From Staphylococcus pasteuri (GTDB lineage: Bacteria > Bacillota > Bacilli > Staphylococcales > Staphylococcaceae): a DNA stretch of 43,749 bases. Position 1 is the first letter of the stretch; the number at the start of each line of letters is the position of its first letter. The notes beneath the pieces were generated by a model. It had not been told where the DNA came from. It ran no database searches and saw only the letters and a program-made list of their open reading frames with translations. Where the stretch lies: positions 1 to 43,749 of the forward strand of contig NZ_RXWW01000033.1 of NCBI RefSeq assembly GCF_003970495.1, in the 5' to 3' direction. The position numbers and the translations under genes were made by a program. Shown in pieces: positions 37,188 to 43,749 of this stretch.

Positions 37188-37270
37188 TTCATTCAGTTTT
37201 TGTCTAGAGAATGGTAATATAAAATTATATTTCTATTATTGCGAACTTTACAAAAATTAAGAATAATTCT

Positions 37271-37292
37271 ATACTATACCATCATATAGTAT
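37271..37292. promoter_or_regulatory. Palindrome ahead of hom
   Basis: ATACTATA (37271-37278) and TATAGTAT (37285-37292) are perfect inverted arms 6 bases apart, followed by TTTTTC. It lies 51 bases before the hom start and could be a repressor site or a weak attenuator stem. Confidence 0.45.
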
Positions 37293-37342
37293 TTTTCAAC
37301 GATACATTTGTTTTTCTCAAATGAACAAGGAGGTACAGCTAA

Positions 37343-38623
37343 ATGAAAGAATTAAATATAGCATTACTTGGTTTAGGTACGGTCGGATCAGGTGTTGTTA
37401 AAATTATCGAAGAGAATAGGCAACAAATTAAGGATACACTTAATAAAGATATAGTTATCAAACATATACTTGTTAGGGATAAGTCAAAAAAGCGACCGCT
37501 AAATATTAGCCAATATCACTTAACTGACGATGTTAATGAAATTTTAGAAGATGATTCTATTGATATTGTCGTTGAAGTAATGGGTGGTATCGAACCAACA
37601 GTTGATTGGCTTCGTACTGCATTGAAAAATAAAAAGCATGTTATTACGGCAAATAAAGATTTATTGGCTGTACATTTAAAATTGTTGGAAGATTTAGCCG
37701 AAACTAATGGCGTTGCATTAAAATTCGAAGCAAGTGTAGCAGGTGGAATTCCGATTGTGAATGCAATCAATAATGGATTAAATGCTAATAACATTTCAAA
37801 ATTTATGGGTATTCTGAATGGAACATCAAATTTCATTCTTTCAAAAATGACTCAAGACCAAACATCATTTGAAGATGCTCTTGAAGAAGCAAAGCGTCTC
37901 GGTTTTGCAGAAGCGGATCCTACTGATGACGTTGATGGTATTGATGCCGCTAGAAAAGTTGTTATTACATCTTATTTATCATTTAATCAGGTAATTAAGT
38001 TAAATGAGGTTAAATTAAAAGGTATTAGAGAAACAACATTATCTGATATTAATGCAGCTAAATCTTTAGGATATAAAATCAAATTAATTGGTAAAGGTAC
38101 ATATAGTAATGGAAAGGTTAATGCATCAGTCGAACCGACGTTGATCGATGAAAATCATCAACTTGCTGCAGTTGAAAATGAATATAATGCAATATACGTT
38201 ATCGGTGATGCTGTAGGGGACACAATGTTTTATGGTAAAGGTGCTGGAAGTTTAGCTACAGGTAGCGCAGTTGTTAGTGATTTACTAAATGTAGCATTAT
38301 TCTTTGAGTCGAATTTACATACACTACCGCCTCATTTTGAATTGAAAACAGAAGAAACTAGAGAAATGATGGATAATGATAAAGCAGTGTTAAAACAAGA
38401 AAAACTTAACTTCTATGTTGTTCTTAAAGCACAACACAATTCTGAAGAAAAGTTAGAAAATGAACTCAAAGCACATTTACCGTTCCATAAATCATTGAAA
38501 ATAACTAAAAGAGACGGAGATACATTTGCAACGGTTATTATAGGGTTAGATCAATCACCAGAACAACTATTAAATGACGCAGGATTTGAAGTAAGTAAAA
38601 TTTATCCTGTAGAAGGGGTTTAA
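37343..38623 (+). CDS. hom: Homoserine dehydrogenase
   Basis: A 426-residue NAD(P)-dependent enzyme that reduces aspartate semialdehyde to homoserine. The Rossmann motif [14 protein letters not shown] starts at residue 8, VEVMGG near 77, the catalytic region [13 protein letters not shown] near 132 with [11 protein letters not shown] near 158, and a C-terminal ACT domain (about 350-426) for feedback control. AAGGAGG precedes the ATG. It leads the hom-thrC-thrB operon; thrC follows after 5 bases. Confidence 0.96.
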   Translation: MKELNIALLGLGTVGSGVVKIIEENRQQIKDTLNKDIVIKHILVRDKSKKRPLNISQYHLTDDVNEILEDDSIDIVVEVMGGIEPTVDWLRTALKNKKHVITANKDLLAVHLKLLEDLAETNGVALKFEASVAGGIPIVNAINNGLNANNISKFMGILNGTSNFILSKMTQDQTSFEDALEEAKRLGFAEADPTDDVDGIDAARKVVITSYLSFNQVIKLNEVKLKGIRETTLSDINAAKSLGYKIKLIGKGTYSNGKVNASVEPTLIDENHQLAAVENEYNAIYVIGDAVGDTMFYGKGAGSLATGSAVVSDLLNVALFFESNLHTLPPHFELKTEETREMMDNDKAVLKQEKLNFYVVLKAQHNSEEKLENELKAHLPFHKSLKITKRDGDTFATVIIGLDQSPEQLLNDAGFEVSKIYPVEGV

Positions 38624-38628
38624 TTTTT

Positions 38629-39690
38629 ATGAAAAGATGGCAAGGATTAGTTAAAGAATTCGATACGTATTTACCGGTAAATGAAAACACACCTCATTTA
38701 ACATTGAACGAAGGAAACACACCTTTAATTTATTGTGAAAACATGTCTGAAATGTTAGGTATAGAATTATATGTAAAATATGAAGGTGCAAATCCTACTG
38801 GTTCTTTTAAAGATAGAGGAATGGTAATGGCTGTAACTAAAGCCAAAGAACAAGGTAAAAAAATCGTGATTTGTGCTTCAACAGGTAATACATCTGCATC
38901 TGCAGCGGCTTATGCAGCAAGAGCTGGTTTAAAAGCAATTGTTGTAATTCCAGAAGGTAAAATTGCTTTAGGGAAATTATCTCAAGCCGTTATGTATGGT
39001 GCAGAAATTGTTTCTATTGAAGGAAACTTTGATGAAGCCTTAGAAATTGTTAAAGAAATCGCTAAAAATGGAGATATTGAACTAGTTAACTCTGTGAATC
39101 CATTCAGAATTGAAGGTCAAAAAACAGGTGCCTTTGAATTAGTAGAACAATTAGACGGTCAAGCACCAGATATTTTATCTATTCCAGTAGGTAATGCAGG
39201 AAATATTACAGCTTATTGGAAAGGTTTCAAAGAATATCATGATAAAAAGGGTAGTCAACTTCCACAATTATTTGGTTTCCAAGCTGAAGGTGCATCACCA
39301 ATTGTTCAGAATAAAGTGATTAAAAATCCAGAAACAGTAGCGACTGCCATTCGTATCGGTAACCCTGCTAGTTGGGATAAAGCTACAAATGCATTACAAG
39401 AATCTCAAGGTTTAATTGACAGCGTTACAGATGAAGAGATATTAGAGGCATATCAAATGATGACTTCTAAAGAAGGTGTGTTTAGTGAACCAGCAAGTAA
39501 TGCATCTATAGCTGGACTTATTAAACTTCACCGTGCAGGACGTTTGCCTAAAGGTAAAAAAGTAGTCGCTGTTCTAACTGGAAATGGATTAAAAGATCCT
39601 GATACTGCCATTTCTTTATTAGATAATCCTATTCAACCACTTCCAAACGATAAAGAAAGTATCATTAAATATATTAAAGGGGCTCTTTAA
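38629..39690 (+). CDS. thrC: Threonine synthase
   Basis: A 353-residue PLP enzyme that turns phosphohomoserine into threonine. The PLP lysine is in [11 protein letters not shown] near residue 60. [19 protein letters not shown] near 84 and the phosphate-binding [11 protein letters not shown] near 187 complete the fold-type II pattern, and [10 protein letters not shown] is near 327. It starts 5 bases after hom; AGGGG at the end of hom gives its ribosome site. thrB follows after 1 base. Confidence 0.96.
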   Translation: MKRWQGLVKEFDTYLPVNENTPHLTLNEGNTPLIYCENMSEMLGIELYVKYEGANPTGSFKDRGMVMAVTKAKEQGKKIVICASTGNTSASAAAYAARAGLKAIVVIPEGKIALGKLSQAVMYGAEIVSIEGNFDEALEIVKEIAKNGDIELVNSVNPFRIEGQKTGAFELVEQLDGQAPDILSIPVGNAGNITAYWKGFKEYHDKKGSQLPQLFGFQAEGASPIVQNKVIKNPETVATAIRIGNPASWDKATNALQESQGLIDSVTDEEILEAYQMMTSKEGVFSEPASNASIAGLIKLHRAGRLPKGKKVVAVLTGNGLKDPDTAISLLDNPIQPLPNDKESIIKYIKGAL

Positions 39691-39691
39691 A

Positions 39692-40606
39692 ATGGAAGTA
39701 ATATTAAAGTTGAAAATTCCCGCTTCAACAGCAAATTTAGGTGTTGGTTTTGACTCAATTGGTATGGCTTTAAATAAGTATCTGTATATGGATATAAAAG
39801 AGATTCAAGGTGATCAATGGGAATTTAACTACTTTAATGAAGAATTAGAGACTTTACCTAAAGATAATTCAAATTACATCTATAAAGTTGCACAATTAGT
39901 TGCTAAAAAATATCAAGTTGAATTGCCAGCTTTAAATATTGATATGAGAAGTGATATACCTTTAGCAAGAGGTTTAGGTTCTTCAGCTTCAGCATTAGTA
40001 GGTGCGCTATATATTGCTAATCATTTTGGTAATATTCAATTATCTCAATATGAATTACTTCAATTAGCGACTGAAATAGAAGGTCATCCTGATAATGTTG
40101 CACCTACAATTTATGGAGGTTTAATATCTGGTTATTACAACTCAGAATCAAAAGTAACAGATGTTGCTCGAATAGATGTACCTAAGGTAGATGTTATATT
40201 AACGATTCCTCCTTATGAACTTAAAACTGAAGAATCACGTAAGGCATTACCAGATACATTTTCCCATGCTAATGCTGTCAAAAATAGCGCGATAAGTAAT
40301 ACAATGATTTGTGCGTTGATACAACACAAATATGATTTAGCTGGAAAAATGATGGAACAAGATGGTTTTCATGAACCATATAGACAGCATTTAATTCCAG
40401 AATTTGAAAAGATTAGAAATATTTCTAAAGCACACCATGCATATGCAACCGTAATTAGTGGAGCTGGACCGACTGTACTAACTTTGAGCCCTAGGGAACA
40501 TAGTGGTGAAATAGTAAGAACGTTAAAGAATGAAATGTCGCATTGTATTTCAGAATTAGTAACGATAAATGAGGTTGGTGTAATTGAAGAAGTAGTGTAC
40601 CAATAA
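39692..40606 (+). CDS. thrB: Homoserine kinase
   Basis: A 304-residue GHMP kinase that phosphorylates homoserine. [20 protein letters not shown] is at the start, the ATP loop [17 protein letters not shown] near 90, [14 protein letters not shown] near 130 and the C-terminal ISGAGPTVL near 256. It begins 1 base after thrC with GGGG upstream. Order hom-thrC-thrB is usual in Firmicutes. Expression probably matches aspartokinase across the shared divergent region. Confidence 0.95.
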   Translation: MEVILKLKIPASTANLGVGFDSIGMALNKYLYMDIKEIQGDQWEFNYFNEELETLPKDNSNYIYKVAQLVAKKYQVELPALNIDMRSDIPLARGLGSSASALVGALYIANHFGNIQLSQYELLQLATEIEGHPDNVAPTIYGGLISGYYNSESKVTDVARIDVPKVDVILTIPPYELKTEESRKALPDTFSHANAVKNSAISNTMICALIQHKYDLAGKMMEQDGFHEPYRQHLIPEFEKIRNISKAHHAYATVISGAGPTVLTLSPREHSGEIVRTLKNEMSHCISELVTINEVGVIEEVVYQ

Positions 40607-40659
40607 GCTCGTTTTGATGTAAAATATAGATAAGTCATTGAAAGGAGATTCGGAATAAT

Positions 40660-41463
40660 ATGAGCAAATATAAAGTAGTTGTTATGGATATGGATGACAC
40701 ACTAATGAATAGTGAGAATAAGGTATCTCCAGAAACACAATCTTATCTTATCGACATTCAAGACAAAGGTTACAAAGTTGTATTAGCATCCGGACGACCA
40801 ACAGAAGGTATGATTCCCGTTGCGAGAACTTTAAAATTAAATGAACATGAAAGTTATATTATTAGTTATAATGGTGGTAAAACAATTAACATGATTTCTG
40901 AAAAGGTAGAAGTAAGTAAAACCGTTTCGAAAGAGAACTTCGATGAAATTGTCGATTACTGTAGAGAAAAAGGATTTTTAGTATTAACTTATGACGATGG
41001 ACATATTATTTATGATGGTGAACATGAATATATGAATATTGAATCTGAACTTACCGGACTACCTATGAAACGTGTTGATGATATTAAATCATATATTACA
41101 CATGGTGTACCAAAAGTAATGGGTGTTGATTATGTTGGTAATATTACTGAAGCACGTATTGATTTAAATGGTTATTTTAATGAAGAAATTGACGTTACAA
41201 CTAGTAAACCATTCTTCTTAGAATTTATGGCAAGAGACGTTTCAAAAGGGAACGCAATTACTGCTTTATGTGAAAAATTAAATATATCACTTGAGGAAGT
41301 TATCGCATTTGGCGACAGTTTAAATGACCAATCTATGTTAGATGTTGTAGGATATGCTGTTGCAATGGGTAATGCAAGTGACGAGTTAAAAGAAAAAGCG
41401 GATGAAGTCACATTAGATAATGATTCGAATGGTATACCACATACTCTAAAAAAACTACTATAA
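40660..41463 (+). CDS. Cof-type HAD-IIB phosphatase
   Basis: A 267-residue phosphatase of the haloacid dehalogenase superfamily, Cof subgroup, active on sugar phosphates or nucleotides in studied relatives. Motif I DMDDTLMNSE is at residue 10, motif II LASGRP near 46, the C2-type cap spans about 85-185, motif III Lys is in ARDVSKGNAI near 190 and motif IV GDSLNDQSM near 215. AAAGGAG precedes the ATG. It is 53 bases from thrB with no terminator, so it may be co-transcribed. Substrate unknown. Confidence 0.9.
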   Translation: MSKYKVVVMDMDDTLMNSENKVSPETQSYLIDIQDKGYKVVLASGRPTEGMIPVARTLKLNEHESYIISYNGGKTINMISEKVEVSKTVSKENFDEIVDYCREKGFLVLTYDDGHIIYDGEHEYMNIESELTGLPMKRVDDIKSYITHGVPKVMGVDYVGNITEARIDLNGYFNEEIDVTTSKPFFLEFMARDVSKGNAITALCEKLNISLEEVIAFGDSLNDQSMLDVVGYAVAMGNASDELKEKADEVTLDNDSNGIPHTLKKLL

Positions 41464-41471
41464 TGTAAATA

Positions 41472-41567
41472 AATAGACTTAGGTATTTTTAAGGATAATT
41501 AAATAGCGTTAAATAATGAATGCTATCAACCTAATCCAAGTAAAGATACCTAAGTCTATTTTTGTCT
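41472..41567. terminator. Long bidirectional hairpin after the HAD gene
   Basis: ATAGACTTAGGTAT pairs perfectly with ATACCTAAGTCTAT over a 60-base loop that carries TAGCGTT/AATGCTA as an inner stem. TTTTTG follows on the plus strand. Confidence 0.75.
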
Positions 41568-41574
41568 ATTGAAT

Positions 41575-41889
41575 TTATTTAGCTGTGTGAGTCCAATCTT
41601 TTTTTCCTCTATAGCGCTTAACATGTGCATAAACTTGATCTGCTGCATAGTCAAGGTTAGTATATACAGTTATAGTAAAAGCTGATTGGTTATCTTGAAA
41701 TTTTTCCTCTAAATATACTTCTTTAAGATGTGTGAATAAGTTACTCATTTGGTCATGATTTAAACTTGGGTATTCTCTTAATGTATTTTTTACTAATTGA
41801 CCATTCTTTTCCTCTAAAGCTTGTACAACAATTACAAAACGTTCATCATTTTTAATCACATCATCGAACAAATTTGTTTGACCAATCAT
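41575..41889 (-). CDS. Small conserved hypothetical protein
   Basis: A 104-residue soluble protein starting MIGQTNLFDDVIKNDERFVI. AGAGGTGG lies 6 bases before the ATG; a GTG within that site would add three residues. It contains EYPSLNHDQMSNLFTHLKEV near 45 and ends with a basic YRGKKDWTHTAK. I recall staphylococcal homologues of unknown function. It stands between the HAD gene and lysP with its own transcription unit. Confidence 0.68.
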   Translation of the reverse strand: MIGQTNLFDDVIKNDERFVIVVQALEEKNGQLVKNTLREYPSLNHDQMSNLFTHLKEVYLEEKFQDNQSAFTITVYTNLDYAADQVYAHVKRYRGKKDWTHTAK

Positions 41890-42002
41890 TTTAACCACCT
41901 CTAAGCCTTATTTCTTAATTTTATTATACATGATTACGAGCGCTCAGAAAATAAAGATTAACTAGGAATTAATTGTAATTTATTGATTATTGTATAGAAA
42001 AT

Positions 42003-42059
42003 TTAAATAAAAATACCTTCCAATTAAAAACCTATAAATCGGCTTGAATTGAAAGGTAT
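42003..42059 (-). terminator. Terminator after lysP
   Basis: On the minus strand ATACCTTTCAATT pairs with AATTGGAAGGTAT (one wobble) and is followed by TTTTTATTT. Confidence 0.82.
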
Positions 42060-42086
42060 AAAATATTTAAACTATAGATATATTAA

Positions 42087-43538
42087 CTATTCATTTTTAA
42101 AGATATGAGAACTTAAATCCATATTTTCAAGTTTTACAAATTTAGTTTTCTTAATGAGTTTATGGACAATGAAAATAATTGCCAAAATAATGAGTGGTGT
42201 AAAGTTTCGAATAACACTTACCCAATCTCCTGAAACAATACTTCCAAATGAACTACCAAATAATAAAAATAGTAAAGTTGCTATAACTATAATTGGGCCA
42301 AATGGATAAAATGGAGCTTTATAAGGTAACAACTCATTAATATTTTTACCTTGCTTTTTAATTGCACTGCGTACTCTAATTTGTGCCCAGATACTTGATC
42401 CCCAAACGACGATGACCATTGAGCCAATAATATTTAATAAATTGAATACCGCATTCGAATTAAAATTAGCATATATAACTACTGCTACAACTAAAATATA
42501 AGTAGTTAAAATGGCTCTAATTGGTAATTTCGTTGTTTTATTTAATGTTTTAAAGAATTGAGGTGCTTGTTTATCTACACTTAACGAATAAAGCATTCGA
42601 CTTGTAGTATAAATACCTGAATTTGCTGCTGATAGTAGTGACGTTAGTATTACAGCATTAATAACTGAAGCTGCAAAGGCGATACCAATTTTATCAAATA
42701 CAATCGTAAATGGACTTTGTGTTACAGATTGGCTTTCGTTTAATAGCAATGGATCAGTATATGGGATTATAGCGGCAATAACTGCTATAGATAATACATA
42801 GAATAATAAAATTCTCCAAAATACTTGCTTAATTGCTTTAGGCATGGATTTACTAGGATCACTAGATTCTCCAGCAGTAACTGCGACCACTTCAGTCCCA
42901 CCAACAGAAAAGCCAGCAACTAATAAAACACTTAAAATACCAGAAATACCACCAACAAAAGGTGCTTGTCCTTTAGTATAATTTTCAAAGCCATATGTAT
43001 GGCCACCTAAAATACCAAAAATCATTAATAATCCCAATATAATAAATACAATAATAGTAACTACTTTGATGAGAGATAACCAAAATTCAGTTTCACCAAA
43101 AGCTTTTACTGAAAAGATATTTAAAAGTAAGAGTAGCGTTATAAAAATTAGGCTCCAAGTTAATGGGCTAAAGAAATTGAAAACATCCCAAAATTTTAAA
43201 ACATTAGAAGCTACAATAACATCTACACTAGTTACGAGTGTCCACATTCCCCAGTATAACCATCCCATGGTAAAACCTAGTGACGGATCAATAAATCTAG
43301 ATGAATAAGAACTAAAAGAACCAGATACCGGGTAGAAGGTAGCTAATTCTCCAATTGATGACATTAAGAAATAAAGCATAATCCCAATTAATAAGTAGGC
43401 TAGTATAGCACCACCAGGTCCTGCTTCAGAAATGACACTACCAGTAGCGACGAATAATCCTGTTCCAATGGCGCCACCGATAGCAATCATGGTTATGTGT
43501 CTGGAGGTTAAACCTCTTTTCATATTATTATCTTCCAT
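42087..43538 (-). CDS. lysP: Amino-acid permease, LysP-like
   Basis: A 483-residue transporter of the APC superfamily with twelve hydrophobic segments. The N-terminal RGLTSRHITMIAIGGAIGTG followed by FVATGSVISEAGPGGAILAY is the amino-acid permease signature; GFSVGGTEVVAVTAGES near 225 and SAANSGIYTTSRMLYSLS near 320 follow. It most resembles the lysine permease LysP of staphylococci and enterics, but lysine specificity is not proven by sequence. I chose the ATG with GGGAG 5 bases upstream; a longer frame to 43601 would run through that site. A CodY box lies 97 bases upstream. Confidence 0.85.
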   Translation of the reverse strand: MEDNNMKRGLTSRHITMIAIGGAIGTGLFVATGSVISEAGPGGAILAYLLIGIMLYFLMSSIGELATFYPVSGSFSSYSSRFIDPSLGFTMGWLYWGMWTLVTSVDVIVASNVLKFWDVFNFFSPLTWSLIFITLLLLLNIFSVKAFGETEFWLSLIKVVTIIVFIILGLLMIFGILGGHTYGFENYTKGQAPFVGGISGILSVLLVAGFSVGGTEVVAVTAGESSDPSKSMPKAIKQVFWRILLFYVLSIAVIAAIIPYTDPLLLNESQSVTQSPFTIVFDKIGIAFAASVINAVILTSLLSAANSGIYTTSRMLYSLSVDKQAPQFFKTLNKTTKLPIRAILTTYILVVAVVIYANFNSNAVFNLLNIIGSMVIVVWGSSIWAQIRVRSAIKKQGKNINELLPYKAPFYPFGPIIVIATLLFLLFGSSFGSIVSGDWVSVIRNFTPLIILAIIFIVHKLIKKTKFVKLENMDLSSHIFKNE

Positions 43539-43634
43539 ATACTGTCTCCCATCTATTTTAAATATATCCATCATTTTAAGTCTTTTGAACCTAGTATTCA
43601 ATACTAATTAGCACTTTAAAGTGAAAAAACAACA

Positions 43635-43649
43635 AATTTTCTGATAATT
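43635..43649. promoter_or_regulatory. CodY box ahead of lysP
   Basis: AATTTTCTGATAATT matches 14 of 15 positions of the CodY consensus AATTTTCWGAAAATT. It predicts repression of the permease when branched-chain amino acids and GTP are plentiful. It also lies in the space shared with the promoter at the right edge. Confidence 0.75.
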
Positions 43650-43695
43650 CTAAATAAAATGAGTAGTTTTAGTTTCTTTTTTTGAGGGAATACTT

Positions 43696-43740
43696 TATAA
43701 TAGATATTAAATTATAATTATTCTAATTTATGTGGAGGGG
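43696..43740 (+). promoter_or_regulatory. PerR-type promoter at the right edge
   Basis: A -10-like TATAAT (43696-43701) is followed by TTATAATTATTCTAA (43712-43726), 14 of 15 positions of the PerR box TTATAATNATTATAA. GGAGGGG (43734-43740) is a strong ribosome site. The gene would start just past the window; in staphylococci with this order it should be catalase katA. That identity is inferred. Confidence 0.7.
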
Positions 43741-43749
43741 ATATACACA

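Noticed and set aside
36967..37260. 97-residue plus-strand frame over the aspartokinase start
   Set aside because: Antisense to the aspartokinase N-terminus; no family resemblance and no ribosome site.
37516..37836. 106-residue minus-strand frame inside hom
   Set aside because: Antisense shadow of hom with no independent signals.

Overview
This window is low-GC Firmicutes chromosome, almost certainly Staphylococcus and probably a coagulase-negative species. The gene order ymdB, korAB, miaB, ricA, mutSL, glpP-F-K-D, miaA-hfq, gpx, hflX, glnRA, threonine aldolase, cls, nuc, aspartokinase, hom-thrC-thrB and lysP, with a PerR-type promoter at the right edge where katA would be expected, matches the staphylococcal core chromosome as I know it. 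The genus call rests on protein sequence and gene order recalled from knowledge; no search was run.

Layout. 1-7.6 kb: YmdB phosphodiesterase, a two-subunit 2-oxoacid:ferredoxin oxidoreductase, a phage-type poly-gamma-glutamate hydrolase homologue, a thiamine-binding protein, MiaB, RicA and a ThiW-like ECF S component. 7.7-12.3 kb: mutS-mutL. 12.3-17.5 kb: glycerol regulon, with GlpP and two leader terminators ahead of glpF and glpD and a cre site over the glpF promoter. 17.6-25.1 kb: lipase-like hydrolase, miaA overlapping hfq, a convergent gpx, hflX with a PLP lyase, and glnR-glnA with a GlnR box. 29.5-43.7 kb: threonine aldolase, cardiolipin synthase, membrane thermonuclease, a NERD-like membrane protein, aspartokinase divergent from hom-thrC-thrB, a HAD phosphatase, and a LysP-type permease behind a CodY box.

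The accessory part is 25.2-29.4 kb. It holds a candidate small RNA with SprF-like features, two 36-residue hydrophobic peptides, and an orphan phage minor-head (MuF) protein with a C-terminal polymorphic toxin type 50 domain. Behind the toxin gene is a decaying array of small genes: two intact copies and one fragment of a 65-residue putative immunity protein (family A), two copies of an 82-83-residue protein (family B), and three short proteins sharing an LDG motif, one broken by a stop codon. The terminator block after the first family A gene recurs at the end of the array, so the array looks as if it grew by duplication. No other phage gene is present, so this looks like a stranded phage toxin with an immunity-gene reservoir between glnA and threonine aldolase.

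How the genes work together: glp genes take up glycerol and oxidise it under GlpP and CcpA; glnRA controls nitrogen assimilation; aspartokinase, hom, thrC and thrB make threonine, while the aldolase can break it down; mutSL repairs mismatches; miaA, miaB and hfq act on tRNA modification and RNA metabolism.
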